Assembly (NCBI GenBank): GCA_964461025.1
Contig: CAYWSE010000054.1
Coordinates: 1-25,648 of the forward strand
Direction of reading: 5' to 3'
Origin: JAHBVL01 sp964461025
GTDB taxonomy: Bacteria > Chloroflexota > Chloroflexia > Thermomicrobiales > UBA6265
DNA: 25,648 nt
The notes under the pieces are model-generated. The model was not told where the DNA came from. It worked only from the letters and a program-made list of their open reading frames with translations, and did not search any database. A program made the translations under genes and the position numbers. How positions within the stretch are numbered: the first letter of the stretch is position 1; the number at the start of each line of letters is the position of its first letter. Positions 7,313-14,220 of the stretch are shown here, in pieces.

Positions 7313-9079
7313 TTGAGTCTCGAAACAATCGAACCGATGGTGACCGACGACGTTGCTGCGTTCACCGATTTCCGCCTCAGCGATCAAACGCTGCAGGCAA
7401 TCTCCGGGATGGGCATCTCAGTCCCTACACCGATTCAGTCCAAAGCACTTCCCATTTTGCTCGAAGGTCATGATGTGATCGGCCAGGCCCGCACCGGCTC
7501 CGGCAAGACGCTGGCGTTTGGGATTCCCGCGCTCGAGATCGTCGACATCCGCCAGCGTGCCGTCCAGGTCCTCGTCCTCACTCCCACGCGGGAGCTGGCT
7601 GTCCAGGTCGGCAGCGTCTTCGAAGAACTGGGCGCCAGTCGCGGCATCAAGGTCGGTCTCCTTTTTGGCGGCCGCGCCGAAGGCCCGCAGCGGCTGATGC
7701 TCAAGCAAGGCGTTCACGCGATCGTCGGCACTCCTGGCCGGGTGCTCGATATGCTCAACCAGGGTGCGCTCTGGCTCGACAAAGTCCGCTTTCTCGTGCT
7801 CGACGAAGCAGACGAGATGCTCGACCGCGGATTCGCCCCCGACGTCGAGCGGATTCTCGACCGCACCACCAGCGCCCGGCAGACTGCCATGTTCTCGGCC
7901 ACCGTTCCCGATTGGGTCCGCAAAACGGCCGACAGGCATCTGCACAATCCCGAAACCGTGAAGGTCGACCCGAATCCGGAAGATGTCGCGCCGATCGACC
8001 ACATCGCCTACGATCTCGGCAGCACGGACAAGATGAGCGTGCTTCGTCACCTGCTCGACAAACAGGGTGATGGTTCGATCATCGTCTTCGGCCGCACCAA
8101 GCATGGCGTCAAGAAACTGGCTCGCCAGCTCCAGCAGTCTGGCTATCCCGTTGCGGCGTTGCAGGGGAACCTCTCCCAGAACGCTCGCGATCAGGTCATG
8201 GACGACTTCCGCGCCGGCAGTGTCCGCATCCTCGTCGCCACGAACGTCGCCGCTCGTGGTCTCGACATCAGCCATGTCGAACAGGTCATCAATTACGAGC
8301 TTCCCGAATCGCACCAGCTCCTCACGCACCGGATCGGCCGCACCGGCCGGATGGGACGACAGGGCAGCGCGATCACCCTGCTGAATCAGGAAGATGCCGC
8401 GAAGTGGAAGCAGCTCGAAAAAGGACTCGGACGCAAGATTCCGCGTCTTCGGTGGCAAGGCACCAGTTTCGCGTCGGCCGATGCGGTCCAGGCGCCTCGC
8501 GAGATGGCGTCTACCGAACCAGCACGCGAACAGCGCCGCCCGGCCGATCCGCAGCACCGCCAGTCGCGAGTCCCCGCGGAAAACGTCGAGACCGTCGCGA
8601 CGAATGGCCGTCAGCGACCCGAGCGCGTTCGGCACGAGCAGAAGCGCCCCCGCAAGCAACCGCTGGACAGCGTTCTGACGCTCGATGAAGCGGCTCCTGC
8701 GCCGGCACAGCCATCCCGTCAGAGGGATGCCGATCCGCTCGGTTCCTTCCTCAGCAAACTCTCGTCCGGTAGCAGCATCGCCCCGGTCGGTCCGAAACCG
8801 GCATTGCCCGGGAATGCCGGCGATGGCAATCGCAAGACTGACAAACCACGTGATGGCCAGAAAAGCAACCGCCGTTCGTCGCGGTCCGCCGGCCCCCGTG
8901 TGGAAATCACATGCGCCGGATGCGGAATCCTGACCACGGTGCCGTTCGAGCCCGATAATGGACGCCCGGTCTACTGCCGCTCATGCTACGCATCGATTCG
9001 GTCAGGAACCCCAGCGCCGGCCTCGTCCAGCCGTCACGACATCAGCTCCACCGGCGCCGAAACGACCTACGCCGACTAG
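7313..9079 (+). CDS. DEAD-box ATP-dependent RNA helicase with C-terminal CxxC-x17-CxxC zinc domain
   Basis: A 588-residue RNA helicase that unwinds RNA duplexes, probably in ribosome assembly or cold-stress RNA handling. The motifs in order are: Q motif PTPIQ (38-42), motif I ARTGSGKT (59-66), PTRELA, GTPGR, DEAD (164-167), SAT (near 194), and HRIGRTGR (339-346). After about residue 380 comes a long basic, Arg/Pro/Gln-rich low-complexity tail. The protein ends with CAGC (534-537), 17 residues, and CRSC (555-558), an exact CxxC-x17-CxxC zinc-binding pattern with GRPVYC. The TTG start at 7313 is chosen because AGAGGG lies 6 nt upstream; the ATG at 7337 lacks a site. Gene symbols such as csdA or rhlE are not assigned because the tail is not that of the named proteins. 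Confidence 0.95.
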   Translation: MSLETIEPMVTDDVAAFTDFRLSDQTLQAISGMGISVPTPIQSKALPILLEGHDVIGQARTGSGKTLAFGIPALEIVDIRQRAVQVLVLTPTRELAVQVGSVFEELGASRGIKVGLLFGGRAEGPQRLMLKQGVHAIVGTPGRVLDMLNQGALWLDKVRFLVLDEADEMLDRGFAPDVERILDRTTSARQTAMFSATVPDWVRKTADRHLHNPETVKVDPNPEDVAPIDHIAYDLGSTDKMSVLRHLLDKQGDGSIIVFGRTKHGVKKLARQLQQSGYPVAALQGNLSQNARDQVMDDFRAGSVRILVATNVAARGLDISHVEQVINYELPESHQLLTHRIGRTGRMGRQGSAITLLNQEDAAKWKQLEKGLGRKIPRLRWQGTSFASADAVQAPREMASTEPAREQRRPADPQHRQSRVPAENVETVATNGRQRPERVRHEQKRPRKQPLDSVLTLDEAAPAPAQPSRQRDADPLGSFLSKLSSGSSIAPVGPKPALPGNAGDGNRKTDKPRDGQKSNRRSSRSAGPRVEITCAGCGILTTVPFEPDNGRPVYCRSCYASIRSGTPAPASSSRHDISSTGAETTYAD

Positions 9080-9108
9080 GTAACTAGACTATCTCCAACC
9101 TCGGGTCC

Positions 9109-9138
9109 CCCCTTACCTCTCCGCAGAGGGGCAAGGGG
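9109..9138. terminator. Hairpin between convergent genes (possible bidirectional terminator or dispersed repeat)
   Basis: CCCCTT/AAGGGG and, inside it, CCTCT/AGAGG around a CCGC loop form an 11-bp hairpin with a small internal loop. It lies between the helicase stop and the stop of the minus-strand membrane protein. The G-rich sequence after it resembles dispersed intergenic repeats of Chloroflexota, but that cannot be tested here. There is no T-tract. Confidence 0.4.
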
Positions 9139-9178
9139 CCGGGGGATTGGGGTTGATACGGATCACTGCCTGAGCTGA

Positions 9179-11131
9179 TTAAGCGGCTTCGGCGGCGACA
9201 CCACCCGCCGCGACGTCCTCCTCTGGCGCCCACGAAAAATTGCGACTCTTGCACCGAACCAGATAGAACAGCGTTGCCGCCATGATCGCCACCGGATAGG
9301 CGACGCAATAGATCGCCCCCGAAATGATCTCCGCCGTGTTCATCGACATCGACGTCAACACCAGCAAGATCATTGCCGTGAGCGGACCGCTGATGCCTGT
9401 CAGGAAAATACCGAGCATCGCAAAACCAAGCGCGGTGATCCAGTGACCGCTGACGATCTGCCCGCTGCGTCGTCGCGAGTTCAGGACGCCGGCTCCGTCG
9501 ATGATCACTGCCTGCCCCACAAAGAACCACCGAACGCCGAGATAGACCGCCAGCGGCAGCAACACGATCGTCGACGACAACACCAGCAAGATGAGCAAGG
9601 TGCCCAGAATGGCGCCCATTGACACCGGAAATCGGACGATCGCTTTCCGCCAGCCAGTGCTCCAGTTTCCGGCATCCCGCTGCACCAGATCGTACGTCAC
9701 CTGAGTGACCGCCGGCGCGATAGTCAGACCGAGCGCCAGCTGCTGAAAACCCCCAAGCCCGATCCCGGTAATGAATTGAACGAGCGAAATGTCCTTGGTC
9801 AACTCGACCAGATTCGAACCCGCTCCCCACTGAATCAGTTGCTGCTCGATCCAGTTGGCGAGGGCGGCAATGATGAACACGCCCAAACTCGCCGACAAAA
9901 ACAGATGGAGGTTGCGGAAATAGAGCTTGGCGCCTTTCACGACATACTTCGATGCCAGAATGGCCAGAATGAATGGAGCGATCAGGGCGGCGATGATGAT
10001 GATGGTCATGACTTGCCCAATGCCGGGTAGTCGCGCCAGCGCCACACCGCTCGCTTCACTGATCGCACAGAAAAGACTGGTCGGGCCGGGGCCAATGGTC
10101 GACGATCCCGGCAGGGCAAGGCTGAAGGAGCGAGCGTTTTCGATCCAGGTCACCGGCTCGTTCCATTTGGCGCCGCTCGGTCCTCGCGGCCCGTTGAACT
10201 CCCACGGTTGCCGCTCGCCCCAGCGCCCGTTCCAGAGGAGCCAGGCGAATTCACCGTCTGGATCGATCTCCTGCGGGATGAGAATGACGTCGACTGGCGT
10301 GCGCACGGATGGGCCCTCGGTGTTGTCGCAACCGACGCCGGTCGAGCGGTCCCATCCGATCCAGATCGTGCTCTGGTAGTAGGCCGCGTGCGACCCGGCG
10401 GAGACATAAACGACAGGATGCGTGCCGTCTTCGATCTCCAGCCGATCGTCATCCCAGGGCGACCTCTCGGAACCGCCGTGTTGGGAGTAGGTCGCGGAAA
10501 TCGGCTCAGTTTGCAGCGCTTCCTCGACTGTGGAGACATCCCAGGTCAGCTGGATCATCTCCCAGTCGCCTTCGTGCAGATTGTTCCAGTCGTTGTAGAT
10601 GTACCAGAACCAGTACTGCAGCGCGAGCCCTTCGACCCCTTCCTGTGTGGCGATGCGCGCGTAGACCGTAGGGGTCAATCCGAGCTCCGCAATGCGCTCC
10701 CGTTCCCAGGTTTCGAAATCGCAACCAGGCCGCAACGCATCGCCCGGAAAATCCATGTAGGTCGGCGGATCGAGGTTCGTCAGATCGGCAGTGCCGGGTC
10801 CCGTCATCAGCACCGGGTCAGACGACGAGCTGCCCGGCGACTGCTGCCGAAGCTCGACGTCACCGGCATCGAGCACCGATTCAGCGGGCAAAGGCTGATA
10901 GGGCTCGCCAAACGGACTGCACGCCTCGGGTTGCTCCTGGTACATGGCAATTGGCGCATGGCGAAGTGCCAGCACTTCCTCAGGCGATCCCGCCTGATCC
11001 TGTGCCAAGGTACCCGCCGACAATGCCAGCAATGACCCCGCCAACAGCAACGTCAGCGCCAGCGATCGCCAGATAACGCCTCGTATGGATTGCGGAAGTT
11101 TCCGTGTCGAAAGCATGGAGCACATCATCAT
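9179..11131 (-). CDS. Secreted/membrane protein with Vps62-like domain and multi-pass C-terminal membrane domain
   Basis: The protein has 650 residues and no assigned function. An N-terminal signal peptide (hydrophobic core about residues 24-42, ending near GTLAQD) is followed by an extracytoplasmic region. Between about residues 165 and 330 it shows landmarks of the Vps62/DUF946 fold: LQYWFWYIYNDWN, HEGDWEMIQ and VVYVSAGSHAAYY. A second half (about 370-640) has roughly six or seven hydrophobic helices, with a cytoplasmic-type basic segment NSRRRSG. The start is uncertain: several ATGs are clustered (11131, 11128, 11125, and 11116) without a clear ribosome-binding site. The soluble domain fused to a membrane domain suggests a surface-anchored sensor, lipid-binding or transport-linked protein. 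That remains a guess. Confidence 0.8.
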   Translation of the reverse strand: MMMCSMLSTRKLPQSIRGVIWRSLALTLLLAGSLLALSAGTLAQDQAGSPEEVLALRHAPIAMYQEQPEACSPFGEPYQPLPAESVLDAGDVELRQQSPGSSSSDPVLMTGPGTADLTNLDPPTYMDFPGDALRPGCDFETWERERIAELGLTPTVYARIATQEGVEGLALQYWFWYIYNDWNNLHEGDWEMIQLTWDVSTVEEALQTEPISATYSQHGGSERSPWDDDRLEIEDGTHPVVYVSAGSHAAYYQSTIWIGWDRSTGVGCDNTEGPSVRTPVDVILIPQEIDPDGEFAWLLWNGRWGERQPWEFNGPRGPSGAKWNEPVTWIENARSFSLALPGSSTIGPGPTSLFCAISEASGVALARLPGIGQVMTIIIIAALIAPFILAILASKYVVKGAKLYFRNLHLFLSASLGVFIIAALANWIEQQLIQWGAGSNLVELTKDISLVQFITGIGLGGFQQLALGLTIAPAVTQVTYDLVQRDAGNWSTGWRKAIVRFPVSMGAILGTLLILLVLSSTIVLLPLAVYLGVRWFFVGQAVIIDGAGVLNSRRRSGQIVSGHWITALGFAMLGIFLTGISGPLTAMILLVLTSMSMNTAEIISGAIYCVAYPVAIMAATLFYLVRCKSRNFSWAPEEDVAAGGVAAEAA

Positions 11132-11286
11132 GCCAGCGGTACGTAAACGTCAACTATCACCCAATGCTGACGGCGTCAAGTCATGTTGGAACGGTACGGT
11201 GAACGCATTGTGCACAAATACATGGGCTATTCTCATTGGCCCCCTCCCTCCAAACAGTTCTTACTCTGGCGGAGCTCCAGTTGCTA

Positions 11287-11313
11287 TGTCATTCTGAACG
11301 AAGTGAAGAATCT
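11287..11313 (+). repeat. Dispersed intergenic repeat-like motif (CATTCTGAAC/GTGAAGAATC type)
   Basis: The 27-nt stretch contains ATTCTGAACGAAG followed by TGAAGAATCT, with ATTCT/AGAAT as inverted ends. It closely resembles a motif (CATTCTGAGCGAAGCGAAG type) that I recall as a multi-copy intergenic repeat in many bacterial genomes. Only one copy is in this window, so repeat status is from memory. It lies in the 279-bp gap 11132-11410 between two divergent genes, in which I see no other gene. Confidence 0.4.
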
Positions 11314-11410
11314 TCCGCCGCAGCGGCATGGCGTTAGGGTAACCACGCTCGAACATTGGCGACACGTGTCAAAGAGAGATGTTCTGGCCTCGCATGAAAG
11401 GATGAATTCG

Positions 11411-11860
11411 ATGGATGAGAGAGGCGACCTTCAGGAACATTACCGCCGCATGCGCGCAGAGCTTCTCATGCTGCTGGATGGACTGAGCGACGATCAAATG
11501 CTCGAACGAACGCTTGACGGTTGGTCGGTCAAAGACCATCTCACCCATGTCGCGTTTTGGGACGAGCTGCGGGCCGCGGACATCAGGCGAATTTCGGCCG
11601 GTTTCGAGTCGGCGTGCCACATTTCAGAAGAACAGGTCGAGGTGCTCAACGAGATCAATCACGCCCTGTTTGCGGATTGCTCCCTCGCGCAGGCCTGGTG
11701 GGAAATCGAACAAGCGCACGAAGAGGTCCTTGCCGCTCTGGCAACCGCCTCGCCGCGCGGCCTCGAACCTGAGCATTACGTCGGCGTCGGTCTGCAAAGC
11801 GACCACGAAGCCGAGCACATCGGCTGGATCAGGGCATGGCGTGAGAGGATGGGGTATTGA
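11411..11860 (+). CDS. DinB/YfiT-family four-helix-bundle protein
   Basis: A 149-residue protein of the DinB/YfiT metalloprotein superfamily, a group including thiol-dependent transferases and many proteins of unknown role. The visible metal-ligand pattern is DHLTH (His43, His46) and, at the C-terminus, DHEAEH (His132, His136). The length fits the family. The ATG at 11411 is preferred to longer in-frame options because AAAGGA at 11397-11402 is 8 nt upstream and because the upstream 76 codons do not resemble protein. Bacterial members may use mycothiol or bacillithiol; whether this one does cannot be seen. The tRNA-like gene lies 37 bp downstream on the other strand. Confidence 0.82.
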   Translation: MDERGDLQEHYRRMRAELLMLLDGLSDDQMLERTLDGWSVKDHLTHVAFWDELRAADIRRISAGFESACHISEEQVEVLNEINHALFADCSLAQAWWEIEQAHEEVLAALATASPRGLEPEHYVGVGLQSDHEAEHIGWIRAWRERMGY

Positions 11861-11887
11861 TTGCCTATTGCCCTTTGCCCATTGCCT
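11860..11887 (+). repeat. Short tandem repeat, four 7-bp units (WTTGCCY)
   Basis: Four head-to-tail 7-mers read ATTGCCT, ATTGCCC, TTTGCCC and ATTGCCT. The run starts at the last base of the DinB stop codon and ends 10 bp before the 3' end of the minus-strand tRNA. It is too short to be a minisatellite locus of known function. Confidence 0.6.
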
Positions 11888-11897
11888 CTTCCCAAAT

Positions 11898-11974
11898 TGG
11901 AGCGGGTGACAGGTCTCGAACCTGTGTCGTCTGTCTGGGGGGACAGCCGCTCTGACCGCCTGAGCTACACCCAC
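11898..11974 (-). tRNA. Atypical tRNA gene, glycine-like acceptor, irregular C-rich anticodon loop
   Basis: The minus strand folds as a 77-nt cloverleaf including an encoded CCA. The acceptor GUGGGUG pairs with CACCCGC (one U-G), followed by U73 and CCA. The D stem is GCUC/GAGC, and the T arm is ACAGG-UUCGAGA-CCUGU. The anticodon arm is irregular: CUGUC pairs with GACAG only if the loop is six nt (CCCCCA). With a four-pair stem the loop is eight nt. Neither reading has U33. The acceptor and U73 resemble bacterial tRNA-Gly, and CCC is the likely anticodon, but the isotype is unsure. It may be a real tRNA with an unusual loop or a decaying copy. Confidence 0.6.
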
Positions 11975-12285
11975 CTTTTCGCCGCGATTCACATACCGTG
12001 AGATGCGCGGCCATCATATTAGTAGACGCACAGCAAACTCATAGGTAACGCTGATCATCATACTCCTGCTGCGGTCATTTTTCAGCCTGTTCCGGAAGCA
12101 GAACGCAGATCGCGATCGCTGGCAATGTCGGCGGTGCGGCGTGGGGATGTAGCCTCCTCCAGCGCTCTGCCGGAGGAATGGACCGCAAGGCCATAACCGC
12201 CTCGCCAAGACCAGGTCCTGCGAGCAAACGCTTCTTCCACGAACACTGACCCCGCGGGTCTTCACGCCTTTAGTCATTTATGCTC
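11975..12285. other. Intergenic stretch without a recognisable gene
   Basis: No convincing coding frame is present; the minus-strand frame at 12014-12277 has a basic, low-complexity composition and no ribosome-binding site. Small inverted repeats are visible: TCCTCC/GGAGGA (12155-12160 with 12172-12177) and GACCC-CGC-GGGTC (12248-12260). A possible -10 box TATGCT (12279-12284) for the AbrB-type gene lacks a good -35. Confidence 0.5.
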
Positions 12286-12312
12286 TGGTGGGAAAATGGG
12301 CGTTTCCCACCA
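12286..12312 (+). promoter_or_regulatory. Perfect inverted repeat upstream of the AbrB-type gene (candidate operator)
   Basis: TGGTGGGAAA (12286-12295) and TTTCCCACCA (12303-12312) are perfect 10-bp arms around a 7-nt spacer. The right arm ends 1 bp before the AGGAGG ribosome-binding site. The position just after a possible -10 (TATGCT, 12279) suits an operator for autorepression, which is usual for AbrB/SpoVT-type regulators. In RNA it would form a hairpin that leaves the ribosome-binding site free. Confidence 0.6.
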
Positions 12313-12325
12313 CAGGAGGAGCACA

Positions 12326-12586
12326 GTGGTAACAACGAGAAGCGTGCGTCTAGACGAGAAGGGGAGGTTGACGATCCCCAGGCAGATGCGTCAGATGCTT
12401 CAACTTGGACCCGCAGATGTGGTGTTTCTGCGCCTGGACCCGGAACAGCATACGCTGCAGCTTGCCAAGGCGGAGAATCCGTTCGATATTCTCGCGGAGC
12501 ATGCCATGGCGGAGCATGCGGCCGGTCGGACGACGCGGCTTGAGGATGTCGCCAGGGAACTCGGTATCGACCTCGATAACAACTAG
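12326..12586 (+). CDS. AbrB/SpoVT-type DNA-binding protein (antitoxin-like)
   Basis: An 86-residue protein whose first half is a SpoVT/AbrB swapped-hairpin domain: SVRLDEKGRLTIPRQMRQML is the signature, shown here as DEKGRLTIP and LGPADVVFLRL. The tail (about residues 50-86) is helical and acidic. The GTG start at 12326 is set by a strong AGGAGG 6 nt upstream; earlier in-frame codons would overlap the inverted repeat. Such proteins are often antitoxins with a PIN-type toxin gene directly downstream, but here the next gene (12638) is a metabolic oxidoreductase, so it is an orphan antitoxin or a simple transcription regulator. Autoregulation through the adjacent inverted repeat is likely but inferred. 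Confidence 0.85.
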   Translation: MVTTRSVRLDEKGRLTIPRQMRQMLQLGPADVVFLRLDPEQHTLQLAKAENPFDILAEHAMAEHAAGRTTRLEDVARELGIDLDNN

Positions 12587-12637
12587 ACTTTTCGATGTGT
12601 CTACGTATTTGCCTGGCCGGGCCGATCAGGAGTCGAG

Positions 12638-13657
12638 ATGAGCAATATCCTCGGAGTCGGAGTCGTCGGGGTTGGGCTACTGGGGCGCCAGCACGCGACC
12701 TACCTGGCCCAGCACATTCCCCAGGCGAAGGTGACGGCGATCGCCGATGTCCGCCCCGCGGTTGCGGCGGAAGTCGCGGCCGCGCTGAATGTGCCGAAGC
12801 ACTACGCGACGGCCGATGAGCTGGCGGCTGATCCAAACGTCGAAGCGCTGGTCATTGTCTCGGCGGATGAAGCGCATCTGGCCGGCATTCTGGCCGCCGC
12901 TGCGAACCGCAAGGATGTCTTTTGCGAGAAGCCAATCACGACGACCCTCGCCGATGCCGATAAAGCGATTGCCGCCTGCGATGCCTCCGGCGTTCGGCTG
13001 CAGATCGGGTTCATGCGCCAGTATGACGCGGCATACGTTGCGGCGAAGCAGGCGATCGAATCGGGAGCGATCGGCACGCCGGTCTTCTACAAGAGCGCGC
13101 ATCGCGGCAAAGAGCCGTTCCCCTCCACGCGTCCCGCTGCGGAAGGCTGCGATCCGGGCGCGTTCCTTGGGTCCAACATTCACGACTACAACGATGCTCG
13201 CTGGTTGCTGAGCGACGATGCCGTCGAAGTTGCTGCAGCGGGAACCCGGGTCGTCGCCGTCGGCTCTACGGACGGAGTCGATGCGGCCGTCACGACCGTC
13301 CACTTCAGCCGTGGTGCGCTCGCCGACATCGAATTCGTCAGCTCGACGCGCTACGGCTACGACGTTCGCGCCGAGATCGTTGGCGACAAGGGAACCGTTT
13401 TCATCGGCTCCCCGCAAGGGGCCGCCTGCGTTGTCGCCACCGAGTCAGGGCTACAGCGACCCGCCATGGATCACTGGCTGACCCGCTTCGGCGACGCCTA
13501 TCTCACCGAGTTGACCGACTGGGTCGGTCGCATGCTTGCCGGAGAACCACCGTACGTCACTGGCGCCGATGGTCGCGCCGCGCTCGAAATCGCCGTCGCG
13601 GCGCAACAGTCGCTGGCGTCACGACGAGCAGTTTCACTGCCTTTGGAACGTCAATGA
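12638..13657 (+). CDS. Gfo/Idh/MocA-family NAD(P)-dependent oxidoreductase (inositol 2-dehydrogenase-like)
   Basis: A 339-residue cytoplasmic dehydrogenase acting on a sugar, inositol or related polyol. The N-terminal Rossmann fold shows GVVGVGLLGRQHA (about residues 8-20). The family motif CEKPI is near residue 96. The C-terminal catalytic half contains NIHDYNDARWLL, in which His181 and Asp182 correspond to the usual HD(xxxxRW) site. Length and layout are typical. AGGAG lies 5 nt before the ATG. It is 51 bp downstream of the AbrB-type gene and may be co-transcribed with it. The substrate cannot be determined; a second member of this family is at the end of the window. Confidence 0.9.
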   Translation: MSNILGVGVVGVGLLGRQHATYLAQHIPQAKVTAIADVRPAVAAEVAAALNVPKHYATADELAADPNVEALVIVSADEAHLAGILAAAANRKDVFCEKPITTTLADADKAIAACDASGVRLQIGFMRQYDAAYVAAKQAIESGAIGTPVFYKSAHRGKEPFPSTRPAAEGCDPGAFLGSNIHDYNDARWLLSDDAVEVAAAGTRVVAVGSTDGVDAAVTTVHFSRGALADIEFVSSTRYGYDVRAEIVGDKGTVFIGSPQGAACVVATESGLQRPAMDHWLTRFGDAYLTELTDWVGRMLAGEPPYVTGADGRAALEIAVAAQQSLASRRAVSLPLERQ

Positions 13658-13696
13658 AAAACTATCGACGCGGAACCCCAAAAACCTTCGGAGAGT

Positions 13697-14116
13697 TCAA
13701 TCTCTCTTCGCCGCAATCAGTCTTTTTACAGCATCCCATTGTTCTGAAGTGACTCGATAGTTGGTTCGCTGTGCGAATTTCATATGTTGCATTTGACTTA
13801 GGACAAGGTCTTGCCTGAATTCGTAACGTGAAATCGGTGGGCTAATCTTTCGATCAAGTGCCCATTCGACAAACTGAATTGGATTGTTGTTAGGATCGAG
13901 CCCCTTATGGAGGTCGCTGACCACATGTCCGATTGCCATCAGGCCGCCATCCTTCCCGGTTTGCCAGAAGAGCAAATCATCACCGACATTGATCTCCCCG
14001 TGATATTGGGATACGGACCAGTTGGAGATATTTCCGGTCTCCATTTCGGACAACACAGCGTCGAGGTTACCCCAGATCTTTGGGTTACCTTGAAATAGCC
14101 AGCAACCTGATGACAT
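13697..14116 (-). CDS. EVE-domain (PUA-like) protein in a low-GC patch
   Basis: A 139-residue protein that is essentially a single EVE domain, a PUA-like fold that binds modified bases in DNA or RNA. Landmarks are WLFQGNPKIW at the N-terminus, NWSVSQYHGEINVGDDLLFW, split as SQYHGEI and GDDLLFW, and GKDGGLMAIGHV. The C-terminal part (REF-type RTNYRVTSEQW) also fits. The ATG has AAAGGA 7 nt upstream. By hand count the plus strand at 13681-13920 is 45% GC, well below the flanking genes, which suggests recent acquisition. EVE proteins are often fused to or near restriction genes (McrB-EVE), but no nuclease is present here. A stand-alone role in sensing modified phage DNA or RNA is possible but unproven. 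Confidence 0.78.
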   Translation of the reverse strand: MSSGCWLFQGNPKIWGNLDAVLSEMETGNISNWSVSQYHGEINVGDDLLFWQTGKDGGLMAIGHVVSDLHKGLDPNNNPIQFVEWALDRKISPPISRYEFRQDLVLSQMQHMKFAQRTNYRVTSEQWDAVKRLIAAKRD

Positions 14117-14220
14117 TCAATAATCCTTTCTACCTCTCCGATCTCAAGATGACGTCCTGATGGTGGATTCTGTGATAATAGTAGATGTGTTGACCAAGTT
14201 GACATAGAAACGAATGCAAT

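Noticed and set aside
11183..11410. N-terminal extension of the DinB-family gene
   Set aside because: It covers the intergenic repeat, has no protein-like character, and the ATG at 11411 has a good ribosome-binding site.
11860..11887. Possible CRISPR or minisatellite
   Set aside because: Only four contiguous 7-bp units with no spacers; reported as a short tandem repeat.
12014..12277. Minus-strand 87-codon frame upstream of the tRNA
   Set aside because: No ribosome-binding site, basic biased composition, no recognisable domain.
12587..12637. Toxin gene paired with the AbrB-type protein
   Set aside because: The gap is 51 bp and the next gene is a metabolic oxidoreductase.
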